The notes under the pieces: model-generated | What the model was told of the DNA's origin: nothing | Seen by the model: only the letters and a program-made list of their open reading frames with translations | Databases searched by the model: none | Made by a program: the position numbers and the translations under genes | In this document: one piece after another, positions 17,095 to 26,354 of the stretch | Position numbering within the stretch: position 1 is the stretch's first letter | How the letters are laid out: each line of letters opens with the position of its first letter | Origin: Bacteroidota bacterium | Lineage (GTDB): Bacteria; Bacteroidota; Bacteroidia; Bacteroidales; TTA-H9 | DNA length: 49,313 nt | Assembly: GCA_003250395.1 (NCBI GenBank) | Contig: QKGM01000041.1 | Span: 1-49,313 of the forward strand | Direction: 5' to 3'

Positions 17095-19962
17095 CTATTT
17101 CTTCCCTTTTTTCTTGTCTTTCTTATCGGATTTTTTATCGTTTTTATGCGACTTTTTATCCTTCTTTTCGTCCTTATCTTTTTTGGATTTCTTGTCTTTC
17201 TTCTTTTCGGTATCAGTCAGTCCCGACTGTTTGATAACTGCCTGAGCAGCTGCCAGACGAGCGATTGGAACACGGAAAGGAGAACAACTTACATAATTAA
17301 ATCCAAGGGTATTGCAAAATTCAACAGAAGAAGGTTCACCACCATGTTCTCCGCAAATACCTATTTTAAGTTTTTTGCGTGTGGAACGGCCTTTGGCAAC
17401 AGCCATCTGCATTAATTGTCCAACGCCCTCCTGGTCGAGTACCTGGAACGGATCATATTTGAGTATTCCCTTCTTAACGTATACGGGAAGGAACTTACCA
17501 GCATCATCACGAGAATACCCAAACGTCATCTGGGTAAGGTCATTGGTTCCGAAAGAGAAGAACTCTGCTGATTCTGCTATCTTGTCGGCCACAACAGCAG
17601 CACGTGGAACTTCAATCATCGTTCCAACCATGTAATCTATTCTGTCGTTGCGTTCAGCAAATACCTTTTCTGCCGTTTCACGAACCAGATCTTCCTGCAT
17701 CTTCATTTCAGCAAGAGTACCTGTTAGCGGAATCATGATTTCGGGAAGTGCCCTGATCCCTTTTTTCTTGAGGTTAAGAGCAGCCTCAATGATCGCACGT
17801 GCCTGCATTTCTGAAATCTCAGGGTAAGTATTGCCCAGACGGCAACCACGGTGACCTAGCATAGGATTAAATTCATGCAGAGAATCAACTTTTGCTTTTA
17901 CCTCTTCTGCGCTGATTCCCATTTCAATGGCCATTTCTTTCTGGTTGGCTTCTTCGTGAGGAACAAACTCGTGCAGAGGTGGATCAAGCAGTCGGACGGT
18001 TACAGGCAGATCATGCATTGCTTCGAATATACCCTCAAAGTCTTCACGTTGAATGGGTAGAAGTTTTTCCAGGGCTTTACGACGACCTGCTTCATCATCC
18101 GCCAGGATCATTTCGCGCATGGCTTTAATCTTGACACCACCGAAGAACATATGTTCAGTACGGCACAATCCAATACCCTGAGCACCAAACTGACGGGCAA
18201 CCTGGGCATCATGTGGTGTATCGGCATTTGTACGAACCAGCATCCTCGAGAACTTGTCGGCAAGTTTCATAACTTCTCCGAAGTCACCACTGAGTTCAGG
18301 ATCGCGGGTTTCAATTTTCCCATCGTATACTTCACCTGTACTTCCGTTTAACGAAATGTAATCGCCTTCTTTGTATTTTTTTCCACCAGCTTCAAGGGTC
18401 TTTTTCTTATAATCAATTTTAACACTACCGGCACCCGATACACAACATTTTCCCATTCCACGTGCTACAACAGCAGCATGTGAAGTCATCCCTCCACGGG
18501 CAGTGAGAATCCCTTCAGCAACATTCATTCCGCGAAGGTCTTCAGGAGATGTTTCAATGCGGATCAGGATAACTTTTTTGCCTTTAGCTACCCAGGCTTC
18601 AGCATCCTCAGCCTGAAATACAATTTGTCCGGTGGCTGCACCTGGTGAAGCAGGAAGCCCTTTCGAAATTACGGTAGCATTTTTAATTCCTTCCTGACTA
18701 AATACAGGGTGAAGTAATTCATCGAGCTTATTAGGTTCAATACGCAAAAGGGCAGTGGGGGCATCGATCATCTTCTGGCGTAGCATCTCCATTGCAATTC
18801 TTACCTGTGCGGCACTTGTCCGTTTCCCGCTACGAGTTTGCAACATCCATAGTTTACCGTCCTGGATGGTGAACTCTACATCCTGCATATCGCGGTAATG
18901 CATCTCGAGTTTCGTTTCGATCTCGATGAGTTCTTTGTATATAGCTGGCATAACTTCTTCGAGCGAAGGATATTTGCCTGCACGTTCTTCTTCACTTACG
19001 TTGGCTAATACAGCCCAACGGCGTGAACCTTCGAGGGTAATTTGTTGTGGTGTTCTGATTCCGGCAACCACATCCTCGCCCTGTGCGTTGATCAGGTATT
19101 CTCCGTTGAAAAGGTCTTCACCGGTTGCAGCATCACGTGTAAAAGCAACTCCGGTACCTGAGTTTTCACCCATGTTCCCGTATACCATAGCCTGAACATT
19201 AACAGCAGTACCCCATTCAGCGGGGATGTTGTTGAGTTCACGATAGAAAATGGCACGGTCGTTCATCCATGAATTGAAAACTGCCATTACAGCACCCCAC
19301 AATTGTTCCCATGGGCTTTCGGGGAAGTCTTTACCTGTGCGCTCTTTTACAGCCTTTTTAAAACGGGCTACCAGTTCTTTCAGATCGTCAGTTGAGAGTT
19401 CTGTGTCGAGATGAACTTTTTTCTCTTCCTTCATTATCTCGATAATCTCTTCAAATGGATCGGTGTCCTCTTTTGACTCCGGTTTCATTCCAAGAACAAC
19501 ATCACCATACATTTGCACAAAGCGACGGTAAGAATCCCATACAAAACGGGGGTTTCCGGTACGACTTATAAGTCCTTCAACTGACTGATCGTTTAAACCC
19601 AGGTTAAGCACAGTGTCCATCATGCCAGGCATTGAAGCACGGGCGCCTGAACGAACCGAAACCAAGCAGGGGTTTTCTTTATCACCAAAGCCTGAGCCCA
19701 TTATTTTTTCAATGAAGCGTATCCCTTCAACCACTTCATCGTGAATGAGTTTAACAACTTCTTTTTCTCCAAGTTTATAATATAGGTCGCAAACTTCAGT
19801 GGTGATAGTGAATCCCGGGGGAACCGGTACACCAATCAGGTTCATTTCAGCCAGGTTAGCTCCTTTGCCCCCCAGCAGATTCTTCATGCTGCCATTACCT
19901 TCGGCTGTACGATTGCCAAAAAGATAGACATGCTTTGCGGTTTGTTTTTCTTTTTTTCCCAT
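17095..19962 (-). CDS. ppdK: Pyruvate, phosphate dikinase with a lysine-rich C-terminal tail
   Basis: PpdK interconverts pyruvate + ATP + Pi and PEP + AMP + PPi, serving glycolysis or gluconeogenesis in anaerobes. The protein is 955 residues; the family is usually about 870-910. The nucleotide-binding domain starts with NLLGGKGANLAEM (28-40). The swivelling domain has the phosphorylated His495 in GGMTSHAAVVARG. The C-terminal PEP/pyruvate barrel ends with GICGEHGGEPSS (Cys870) and SPFRVPIARLAAAQA. From residue 918 to the end is a 38-residue tail, 22 of them Lys, broken up by Asp, Glu and Ser, which is not part of the enzyme fold. AAGGAGGA lies 15-22 bases before the ATG, unusual in a phylum that rarely uses Shine-Dalgarno sites. 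Confidence 0.95.
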   Translation of the reverse strand: MGKKEKQTAKHVYLFGNRTAEGNGSMKNLLGGKGANLAEMNLIGVPVPPGFTITTEVCDLYYKLGEKEVVKLIHDEVVEGIRFIEKIMGSGFGDKENPCLVSVRSGARASMPGMMDTVLNLGLNDQSVEGLISRTGNPRFVWDSYRRFVQMYGDVVLGMKPESKEDTDPFEEIIEIMKEEKKVHLDTELSTDDLKELVARFKKAVKERTGKDFPESPWEQLWGAVMAVFNSWMNDRAIFYRELNNIPAEWGTAVNVQAMVYGNMGENSGTGVAFTRDAATGEDLFNGEYLINAQGEDVVAGIRTPQQITLEGSRRWAVLANVSEEERAGKYPSLEEVMPAIYKELIEIETKLEMHYRDMQDVEFTIQDGKLWMLQTRSGKRTSAAQVRIAMEMLRQKMIDAPTALLRIEPNKLDELLHPVFSQEGIKNATVISKGLPASPGAATGQIVFQAEDAEAWVAKGKKVILIRIETSPEDLRGMNVAEGILTARGGMTSHAAVVARGMGKCCVSGAGSVKIDYKKKTLEAGGKKYKEGDYISLNGSTGEVYDGKIETRDPELSGDFGEVMKLADKFSRMLVRTNADTPHDAQVARQFGAQGIGLCRTEHMFFGGVKIKAMREMILADDEAGRRKALEKLLPIQREDFEGIFEAMHDLPVTVRLLDPPLHEFVPHEEANQKEMAIEMGISAEEVKAKVDSLHEFNPMLGHRGCRLGNTYPEISEMQARAIIEAALNLKKKGIRALPEIMIPLTGTLAEMKMQEDLVRETAEKVFAERNDRIDYMVGTMIEVPRAAVVADKIAESAEFFSFGTNDLTQMTFGYSRDDAGKFLPVYVKKGILKYDPFQVLDQEGVGQLMQMAVAKGRSTRKKLKIGICGEHGGEPSSVEFCNTLGFNYVSCSPFRVPIARLAAAQAVIKQSGLTDTEKKKDKKSKKDKDEKKDKKSHKNDKKSDKKDKKKGKK

Positions 19963-20046
19963 GTGAATTAATATGTCCTCCTTAAGGGACTTAATGTTTA
20001 AGTGGTTAATTGTCAGTTAATCAATGTGCTTTCCAAATTCGGAAGG

Positions 20047-20054
20047 CAAATTTA
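20047..20054 (-). promoter_or_regulatory. ppdK promoter, -7 element
   Basis: The minus strand reads TAAATTTG followed by CC, 84 bases upstream of the ppdK ATG. No clear -33 TTTG is present at the right distance. Confidence 0.5.
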
Positions 20055-20111
20055 CGAATAATCCGGGATATGGATGTTAAATCGAACTGATTTCTTTGTT
20101 TAGAAATAGAA

Positions 20112-20143
20112 ACACCTGCAAATCAATATTGATTTGCAGGTGT
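20112..20143 (-). terminator. Perfect 32-bp palindrome, probable sucD terminator
   Basis: ACACCTGCAAATCAAT followed by its exact reverse complement, with no separate loop. It starts 21 bases past the sucD stop and is followed on the minus strand by TTCTATTTCT. It most likely ends sucD transcription; a dimeric protein-binding site is an alternative. Confidence 0.65.
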
Positions 20144-20164
20144 CAGGCTATTCGTTAGCAGCGA

Positions 20165-21034
20165 TCAGCCAAGTAGTTCTTTCATCTTGGTACCTATATC
20201 GGCTGGAGAGTCAACAACTGAGATGCCGCACTCCCTTAAAATGGCTTTTTTAGCTTCGGCAGTATCGGCATGACCACCTACTATAGCTCCTGCATGACCC
20301 ATTGTGCGTCCTTTTGGGGCAGTTGCTCCTGCTATAAATGCAACAACCGGTTTAGTCCCGTTTTCTCTGATCCAGTAGGCTGCTTCAGCTTCCATACTTC
20401 CGCCTATCTCTCCTATCATTACTACCCCGTTGGTGTCAGGGTCATTCATTAACAGTTCAACAGCTTCACGGGTTGTTGTTCCCGGAACCGGATCTCCTCC
20501 GATTCCGATGGCAGTTGACTGCCCCAAACCTACTTTGGTGAGCTGGTCAACAGCTTCATAGGTGAGGGTTCCTGAACGGCTTACAATTCCTACACTTCCA
20601 GGCTGATGAATGAAACCTGGCATTATACCAACCTTGGCTTCACCAGGTGTAATTACTCCCGGGCAATTGGGGCCAATTAACCGACAATTATGTCCTTTCA
20701 GGTATTCTTTGGTTATTACCATGTCGGCAGTGGGAATTCCTTCGGTGATGCAGATAATCACTTTAATACCTGCCTCTGCCGCCTCCATAATTGCATCAGC
20801 TGCCATTGGTGGCGGAACAAAGATGATGGAAACATCTGCCCCCGTTTCTTTTACTGCATCCGAAACGGTATTGAATACAGGCAATCCCAAATGTTTCATG
20901 CCACCTTTTCCGGGAGTTACTCCTCCCACCACCGGGCTACCATAGTCAATCATCTGCTGGGCATGGAAAGTCCCTTCATTACCGGTGAACCCCTGCACCA
21001 GTATCCGTGAATTTTTGTTAACGAGTACACTCAT
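20165..21034 (-). CDS. sucD: Succinyl-CoA synthetase alpha subunit
   Basis: SucD carries the CoA-binding domain and the phospho-histidine of succinyl-CoA ligase, which links succinyl-CoA to substrate-level phosphorylation. It has 289 residues, the standard length. Visible are [13 protein letters not shown] (13-25), [22 protein letters not shown] (120-132), [10 protein letters not shown] and the active His247 in [10 protein letters not shown]. The beta subunit gene sucC, often adjacent, is not next to it: a GH92 gene lies upstream and ppdK downstream. A near-perfect hairpin (about 21100-21124) lies in the upstream region and includes AACCTTTG, one base off the -7 consensus. The gene ends just before a perfect palindrome. 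Confidence 0.95.
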   Translation of the reverse strand: MSVLVNKNSRILVQGFTGNEGTFHAQQMIDYGSPVVGGVTPGKGGMKHLGLPVFNTVSDAVKETGADVSIIFVPPPMAADAIMEAAEAGIKVIICITEGIPTADMVITKEYLKGHNCRLIGPNCPGVITPGEAKVGIMPGFIHQPGSVGIVSRSGTLTYEAVDQLTKVGLGQSTAIGIGGDPVPGTTTREAVELLMNDPDTNGVVMIGEIGGSMEAEAAYWIRENGTKPVVAFIAGATAPKGRTMGHAGAIVGGHADTAEAKKAILRECGISVVDSPADIGTKMKELLG

Positions 21035-21176
21035 AACGCTCTGATTTGAAATTGAGAAGGCTGATTGTGCCCTCCTGGCTTTTATACATGTGCCAGAGTA
21101 ACAACCTTCACAAAGGTTTGTTTACGTTAAGTGATATTTAAACATGATTTTTCTTTAGCAACCCTTCTCTTCCAAC

Positions 21177-23456
21177 TTAATCTGGGTTGACACTATCGGA
21201 TAAGGAAAATGGCCGGCTTTCTTTTTCTACTCCCCTTTGCCTGTTTGGTTGCCCTGACATCTTAAATTCAATGGTTCCACCCTCCTGCAGCATTTGGTGA
21301 CTGAACCAGTTTTTCTTGTATTCTTTCCCGTTCACCTTGATTTTGTCAATATACATGTTTTCTGAACTATTCGAGTCAGCCTTTAACTCGAGAACCCTGC
21401 CATTTTCAAATTTCAGTGTTGCCTTTTTAAACAGAGGTGACCCGATGACATATTGATCGGTACCCGGACAAACAGGATAGAACCCCAAGGCTGAGAATAC
21501 ATACCATGCAGAGGTTTGACCATTATCTTCATCACCACATAATCCGTCAGGAGAAGGGGTGTATAATCGATTCATCACATCACGGACATGAAACTGTGTC
21601 TTCCAGGGTTGCCCGACGTAATTATACAGATAGGGCATGTGCTGGATGGGCTGATTCCCATGAGCATATTGCCCCATATTCATAATGAGCATTTCTGTGA
21701 TTTCATGTATCTGAGTCCGATAATAAGAATAGTCGAAAGTGGGTGGAGCCAGATACACAGAATCCAGTTTTCCGGCAAGCTTCAGCTCACCGCCCATTAG
21801 TCCTGCCAACCCTTTGATGTCATGAAATACACACCATGTCCAGTGCCATGAACAGCCTTCTGTAAATGCATCGCCCCATTTATCAGGACGAAAAGGTGAC
21901 TGAAAACTTCCGTCTGAATTACGGCCTCGCATAAAATTAACCCGCTTGTCGAAAACATTTGTGTAATTTTTTGCTCGTTTTGCAAAAGTATCAATTTCAG
22001 CCTGAGGTTTTTTCAAAGCTTTTGCAAGCCTCATTATGGTAAAATCATCATAACTGTATTCAAGGGTGCGGGCGGTGTTTTCGTCAATGTCAACATCGTA
22101 AGGTATGTATCCCAGCCTGTTATAATAGGAAACTCCACGACGCCCGACCGAACTCAGTGGTCCTTCATTCATCGTATTTTTTATAATTGCTTCATAACAG
22201 GTCTCTATGTCAGGGTTGGGAATACCTTTGAGGTAGGAATCTGCTATAATTGATGCAGAATTGGACCCAATCATGCAATCACGGTGACCTGGACTGGCCC
22301 ATTCAGGCAGCCATCCACTTTCGCGATAGGTGTTGGCCAGTCCCTGCATCATCTGACTGTTCATATCGGGAAACATCAGCGTGAAAAAAGGAAACACTGC
22401 CCTGAAGGTATCCCAGAATCCATTGTCGGTGAAAAGGTACCCATCACAAACCTTCCCGTTAAAAGGGCTATAATGAACTATTTTCCCGTCGGCGTCTGTT
22501 TCGTAAAATTTCCGGGGGAAGAGCATGGTACGATACAGCGCTGTGTAAAAAACTGTCATTTGGGCATCAGACCCTCCTTCTATCTCTATACGGCTCATTA
22601 ACCTGTTCCATTCATCCCGTCCTTTACCGGCTGTAGTTTCAAAATTGTCAGTACCAATTTCTCTTTGCAGATTTAATTCAGCCTGCTCGGGACTTATAAA
22701 GGAGGAGGCTACTTTCAGATGCACGGGTATACCCGACGTTGTTTTAAGCCTGATAACTGCACCGGCATGCCAGCATTCTGATTCTGTGGTATTGGCGTAT
22801 ATAACACCGTCTTTTACCATAAATACCTCTTCGAAAGGCTGATCAACCATTATTACAAAAAAGTTGTGAAAATTTCCGGGGACACCTCCGGCTGCATTCC
22901 TGGCAAAACCAATTATCTTCTTCTCGTCGGGAATTACTTTGACCATAGAATTCTTAAAGAATGCATCAACCACCAGAAATGCTTTGTCAGTTGTGGGGTA
23001 ATTAATTCTGAATTGAGCAGCCCTTTCGGTGGGTGCAATTTCAACTGTTGTATTGTAATCGGCAAGGAATACCTTATAATACCAGGGATTTACAACCTCC
23101 GCCTTGTGTGAAAACCATGATTCACGTTTATTCTCGTCAAAAACCATTTTTCCTGTTGTGGCGAAAATGGAAAAAGCACCATAATCGTTAATCCACGGTG
23201 AAGGTTGGTGGGTTTGTTTGAATCCTCTTATTTTATTCGCGTTGTAAGTATAGCACCAGCCATTGCCCATATTGGCTGTTTGCGGAGTCCAGAAATTCAT
23301 TCCCCAGGGCATAGCGATAGCAGGATAAGTATTTCCGTTCGAAAGTTCATATTTCGAATCAGTACCAATCAGTGGATTTACCCGATCGGCTGGTGAGATT
23401 TGAGACCATGTGGTCAAAGTTATGATTAAAAGAACGAATGAAAGGAGAGTTTTCAT
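21177..23456 (-). CDS. GH92 family exo-alpha-mannosidase, secreted
   Basis: GH92 enzymes are calcium-dependent exo-acting alpha-mannosidases that trim N-glycans or yeast mannan. The 759-residue protein has a signal peptide (about 1-19) and the N-terminal GH92 beta-sandwich beginning DRVNPLIGTDS (24-34). The alpha/alpha-barrel carries the catalytic signature GDEDNGQTSAWYVFSALGFY (641-660), followed by PVCPG. No lipobox or T9SS domain is seen, so it is probably periplasmic. The upstream lipoprotein gene ends 25 bases before its start and the two are likely co-transcribed from the promoter at 24621-24628. There is no SusC/SusD pair beside it, so it is not in a classical polysaccharide utilisation locus here. 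Linkage specificity cannot be read from the sequence. Confidence 0.92.
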   Translation of the reverse strand: MKTLLSFVLLIITLTTWSQISPADRVNPLIGTDSKYELSNGNTYPAIAMPWGMNFWTPQTANMGNGWCYTYNANKIRGFKQTHQPSPWINDYGAFSIFATTGKMVFDENKRESWFSHKAEVVNPWYYKVFLADYNTTVEIAPTERAAQFRINYPTTDKAFLVVDAFFKNSMVKVIPDEKKIIGFARNAAGGVPGNFHNFFVIMVDQPFEEVFMVKDGVIYANTTESECWHAGAVIRLKTTSGIPVHLKVASSFISPEQAELNLQREIGTDNFETTAGKGRDEWNRLMSRIEIEGGSDAQMTVFYTALYRTMLFPRKFYETDADGKIVHYSPFNGKVCDGYLFTDNGFWDTFRAVFPFFTLMFPDMNSQMMQGLANTYRESGWLPEWASPGHRDCMIGSNSASIIADSYLKGIPNPDIETCYEAIIKNTMNEGPLSSVGRRGVSYYNRLGYIPYDVDIDENTARTLEYSYDDFTIMRLAKALKKPQAEIDTFAKRAKNYTNVFDKRVNFMRGRNSDGSFQSPFRPDKWGDAFTEGCSWHWTWCVFHDIKGLAGLMGGELKLAGKLDSVYLAPPTFDYSYYRTQIHEITEMLIMNMGQYAHGNQPIQHMPYLYNYVGQPWKTQFHVRDVMNRLYTPSPDGLCGDEDNGQTSAWYVFSALGFYPVCPGTDQYVIGSPLFKKATLKFENGRVLELKADSNSSENMYIDKIKVNGKEYKKNWFSHQMLQEGGTIEFKMSGQPNRQRGVEKESRPFSLSDSVNPD

Positions 23457-23481
23457 TACTGGTTGTGTATGGAATAGTTAA

Positions 23482-24597
23482 TTATTTGTAAATTGCCTGT
23501 AACCTGAAGACCATATCGTTAATACATTTTTCGCTAAGCATCCTGAATAAATTATCATGGTCAGGTAGTTCAGGAGCCATGTTGTTCATCATCGAGATAT
23601 CCTCAGCCGAGAGTGCTCGCTGATCACCGGTATAACGGGCTGTTACGGATCGCCACGTGTAATCGGCCGGGAATCTCTCCCAGAGCATAATCCTGCCGTC
23701 TGTAAGTGAACGTAGTTCAGCCATAAGCACTGCTGAGGTGGTGAGTATTCTGCGGCTGACATAAACAGTAGCCTGTACCATGATGACTCGTTGGTTCCCT
23801 TCGTTATCGGTTATTGTAATTTCCCTGGTTCTGTCATATGAATAGTTACTTGTGATCGGCATATCGAACCTTAAATCAGTGAAATCGAGCTGAAGTTTCT
23901 GGTCAGGATGACGGGTCTGATTTGTGAAATCCTCGCTTAGCATAAATTTGAGAAGTGTCCGGTTGGTTCGTAGCGATTCCAGGTTCCAGATAAGTCCTTG
24001 TTTTAACCAGGCGGCATTGATGTCATAAAGTGAGAACCGTACCTGGCTGACATTTACTTCAACCAGTGTCAGGGCTTCTTCGTATGCCTTTTCTGCCATA
24101 CGGGATACATCTTTGTAGTTCGGATCGTACTCTTCTGCTTTTTTAAAGTTTTCCCACGCTTCATAGGCATCGGCTTTATCCTTCTGATCAAGAAGCTTCA
24201 CCCCGAGGTTGTATCTTCCCTCTGCAGCCCGGGTAGCTACCGTTGCCATTTGATTGCTGTAATCGACCAGCTTAATGCTTTGGGTTGAACTGGCCGGTAA
24301 TTTACTGATTGCTGCTATTAGCTGCTGAACTGCTCTGTAAAGGATAAATTGTTTTTCAAACCGATCGTTTGATTTTAGTTGCCCGGCATCTTGAATCAGG
24401 CTGTCATACTGGTTGATGGCCTGGTTATAAGATTCAACAAGAATGTGCTGTAGTGCTTCATCGTTTGGATTGTTTTTCAAACGCCCGGCAGCTGAATAGG
24501 CTGCCTGTTCAAATTTTCCTTCCTGAAAAAGCTTTGATGCCGATTGGCATCCTCCCAACAGGATTATTAATGAACAAAAAATGAACAGGTTTTTCAT
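23482..24597 (-). CDS. Helical-repeat lipoprotein of unknown function
   Basis: A 371-residue lipoprotein: residues 1-16 are a signal peptide ending in the lipobox LGGC, with the lipidated Cys17. Residues 20-180 are strongly helical with TPR-like units (LFQEGKFEQAAYSAAGRL, AYEAWENFKKAEEYDPNYKD), then a mostly beta C-terminal domain (about 180-371) with YDRTREITITDNEGNQRVI. I do not recognise the family. TPR-type lipoproteins of this kind often act as scaffolds in envelope complexes. It precedes the GH92 gene by 25 bases on the same strand and has its own promoter. Confidence 0.8.
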   Translation of the reverse strand: MKNLFIFCSLIILLGGCQSASKLFQEGKFEQAAYSAAGRLKNNPNDEALQHILVESYNQAINQYDSLIQDAGQLKSNDRFEKQFILYRAVQQLIAAISKLPASSTQSIKLVDYSNQMATVATRAAEGRYNLGVKLLDQKDKADAYEAWENFKKAEEYDPNYKDVSRMAEKAYEEALTLVEVNVSQVRFSLYDINAAWLKQGLIWNLESLRTNRTLLKFMLSEDFTNQTRHPDQKLQLDFTDLRFDMPITSNYSYDRTREITITDNEGNQRVIMVQATVYVSRRILTTSAVLMAELRSLTDGRIMLWERFPADYTWRSVTARYTGDQRALSAEDISMMNNMAPELPDHDNLFRMLSEKCINDMVFRLQAIYK

Positions 24598-24620
24598 AAC
24601 TTATAACATTTGGACTGCGA

Positions 24621-24628
24621 CAAAGATA
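24621..24628 (-). promoter_or_regulatory. Promoter of the lipoprotein-GH92 unit, -7 element
   Basis: The minus strand reads TATCTTTG, 23 bases upstream of the lipoprotein ATG. It sits directly behind the hairpin that ends the MATE gene. Confidence 0.6.
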
Positions 24629-24634
24629 AAAAAC

Positions 24635-24666
24635 TGAAGGCAGGTTTATTGTATAACCTGCCTTCA
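24635..24666 (-). terminator. Terminator of the MATE transporter gene
   Basis: A 12-bp perfect stem, TGAAGGCAGGTT (24635-24646) with AACCTGCCTTCA (24655-24666), around an 8-base loop, followed by a short U-rich stretch on the minus strand. Confidence 0.8.
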
Positions 24667-24688
24667 TGATTGGATTAATTAATTTTCA

Positions 24689-26110
24689 TCAGACTTTCAT
24701 GAGCTTCCATTTACCACGGCTGAATACCCACATACCAAGCAATGTTAGTGTACTTTCAGCAATTACAATGGCAAAATAGACCCCTTCAACTTTAAACCCT
24801 CCTCTCATCGCGAGAAACCATGCCAACGGAATTTCTATTGCCCAGAAACAGATCAGATTTAGCAGGGTAGGGGTTACCGTATCGCCCGCACCATTGAGTG
24901 CCTGGTGTATCACCATTCCCATGGCATAGAAAAGCATCCCTGCCCCCACAATTTTCAGGCAGAGTGCTCCCTGAACTATGACTTCTCTGTTGTCGATGAA
25001 CAACCTTATAAACTGTTCGGGGATAAGCATAAAGAACAATGAAATGAATCCCAGCAGTCCCATGTTGACAAATCCTGTTATCCAGACTGATCTTTGCGCC
25101 CGGTCTGGCTTCCCGGCTCCCAGATTCTGGCCTACGAGGGTTGCAGCCGCGTTTCCAAGCCCGGAACTTGGCATCAGAGAAAATAAAATAACTCTGATAC
25201 CGATTGTATAACCTGCCATGGCTACACTGCCAAAATGAGAAACCAGTCGTACCATGAATATCCAGCTGGCTGTTGAAATCAGGTTTTGTCCGATTGCTCC
25301 AAGTGAGAGCTTGATTAACTGAATGAGGATGGCTGGCTTAGGGCTTAAGAGTCGCCATTGGATATGAATTCGTGAACGTTGGCCAACCAGTATCTTTAAC
25401 TGATATAAAACTGCAATTCCACGCCCGATATTGGTTGCAAAGGCGGCTCCCTCAATACCGAATGCAGGAATAGGGCCTAATCCGAAAATGAGAACAGGGT
25501 CTAATACAATATTGATCAGGTTGGCAACCATCAATACACGCATTGAGATGGCAGCGTCTCCGGCACTCCTGAAGATGGCATTGATAATGAAAAGCAGCAT
25601 CACAACAGTATTCCCGGCAAACATGATGCGGGTGTAGCCAGCGTTTTGGGCAACGAGTTCTGGTGAAGCTCCCATTAATGAAAGCAGATTGCCGGCAAAC
25701 AGAGCCCCTGGAATAGCTATGGCAATCGAAACGATCAATCCGATCAGAATAGCCTGACCGGCAGCCAAAGCTGCTCCTTTGTTGTTCTTTTCACCAGTGC
25801 GCCGGGCTACAAGTGCTGTTGTGGCCATGCTGAATCCAAATCCGACTGCATAGACTATTACCATCAGCGACTCAGTGAGTCCTACAGTTGCAATGGCATC
25901 CGGTCCCAACCGGGAAACGAAAAAAATGTCGATTACCGCGAAAATAGATTCCATGAGCATTTCAATGACCATTGGAAGCGAAAGCAGAAATATTGCTTTT
26001 CCAACCCTCATCCCCGTGAAGTCCTGATCCGAACCTCCGATAGCCGTTCCGATCAGACGGAAAACTCTTCGTCGGTGACTATCCATTTTGATGTATGTTT
26101 TTTTTAACAT
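24689..26110 (-). CDS. MATE-family multidrug/cation efflux transporter
   Basis: A 473-residue inner-membrane antiporter of the MATE family, which exports cationic drugs or metabolites against Na+ or H+. About twelve hydrophobic helices are arranged as two homologous halves. The family pattern is clear: LSLPMVIEMLMESIFAVIDI (48-67), FFVSRLGPDAIATVGLTESL, NAIFRSAGDA, and in the second half GLGNAAATLVGQNLGAGKPD and HQALNGAGDTVTPTL. An alternative start eight codons downstream (26086) would remove a short basic N-terminal tail. Upstream lies a separate small transcription unit whose terminator ends 58 bases before this start, so MATE expression may depend on read-through or a promoter I did not find. 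Confidence 0.92.
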   Translation of the reverse strand: MLKKTYIKMDSHRRRVFRLIGTAIGGSDQDFTGMRVGKAIFLLSLPMVIEMLMESIFAVIDIFFVSRLGPDAIATVGLTESLMVIVYAVGFGFSMATTALVARRTGEKNNKGAALAAGQAILIGLIVSIAIAIPGALFAGNLLSLMGASPELVAQNAGYTRIMFAGNTVVMLLFIINAIFRSAGDAAISMRVLMVANLINIVLDPVLIFGLGPIPAFGIEGAAFATNIGRGIAVLYQLKILVGQRSRIHIQWRLLSPKPAILIQLIKLSLGAIGQNLISTASWIFMVRLVSHFGSVAMAGYTIGIRVILFSLMPSSGLGNAAATLVGQNLGAGKPDRAQRSVWITGFVNMGLLGFISLFFMLIPEQFIRLFIDNREVIVQGALCLKIVGAGMLFYAMGMVIHQALNGAGDTVTPTLLNLICFWAIEIPLAWFLAMRGGFKVEGVYFAIVIAESTLTLLGMWVFSRGKWKLMKV

Positions 26111-26167
26111 GATATGTTGATTTAAGTAGTTCTGTGGATTAATAATAAAATTCTGGAAATGAATAAA

Positions 26168-26196
26168 AAAACCCGGTCAGTATACTGGCCGGGTTT
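26168..26196 (-). terminator. Strong intrinsic terminator upstream of the MATE gene
   Basis: The minus strand reads AAACCCGG..., with the arms 26168-26175 and 26189-26196 plus an inner self-complementary CAGTATACTG, followed by seven Ts (TTTTTTTATT). It lies 27 bases past the stop of the 30-codon frame and 58 bases before the MATE start. It therefore ends an upstream transcript or acts as an attenuator for MATE. Confidence 0.85.
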
Positions 26197-26222
26197 GATT
26201 TGAATTATGATGTCGGATTTGC

Positions 26223-26315
26223 TTACGGAAACAATCGAACACAACATCTCCCGGCCTCTGTGGAATCGTTAACCACGAGTTGAATAAATGACGGGGTGAA
26301 TGTAAATGTGCTCAT
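26223..26315 (-). CDS. Candidate small protein of 30 residues with its own promoter and terminator
   Basis: An ATG frame of 30 codons, beginning MSTFTFTPSFIQ, with DSTEAG in the middle and ending GRCCVRLFP (residues 22-30, Cys24 and Cys25). A -7 promoter element (TAATTTTG) lies 39 bases upstream, giving a leader of about 30 bases, and a strong terminator starts 27 bases after the stop. The predicted transcript is about 180 nt. I do not recognise the peptide. It could be a free small protein, a leader peptide controlling MATE, or a chance frame in a small RNA. It has no signal peptide and no ribosome-binding site, as is usual in this phylum. Confidence 0.45.
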   Translation of the reverse strand: MSTFTFTPSFIQLVVNDSTEAGRCCVRLFP

Positions 26316-26354
26316 GAAAATATCTTTGATCCGGAATGGATTTATTTAGCGATG

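Noticed and set aside
17068..17415. Hydrophobic frame on the plus strand opposite the ppdK 3' end
   Set aside because: Its Phe/Leu-rich sequence is simply the complement of the Lys-rich ppdK tail codons.
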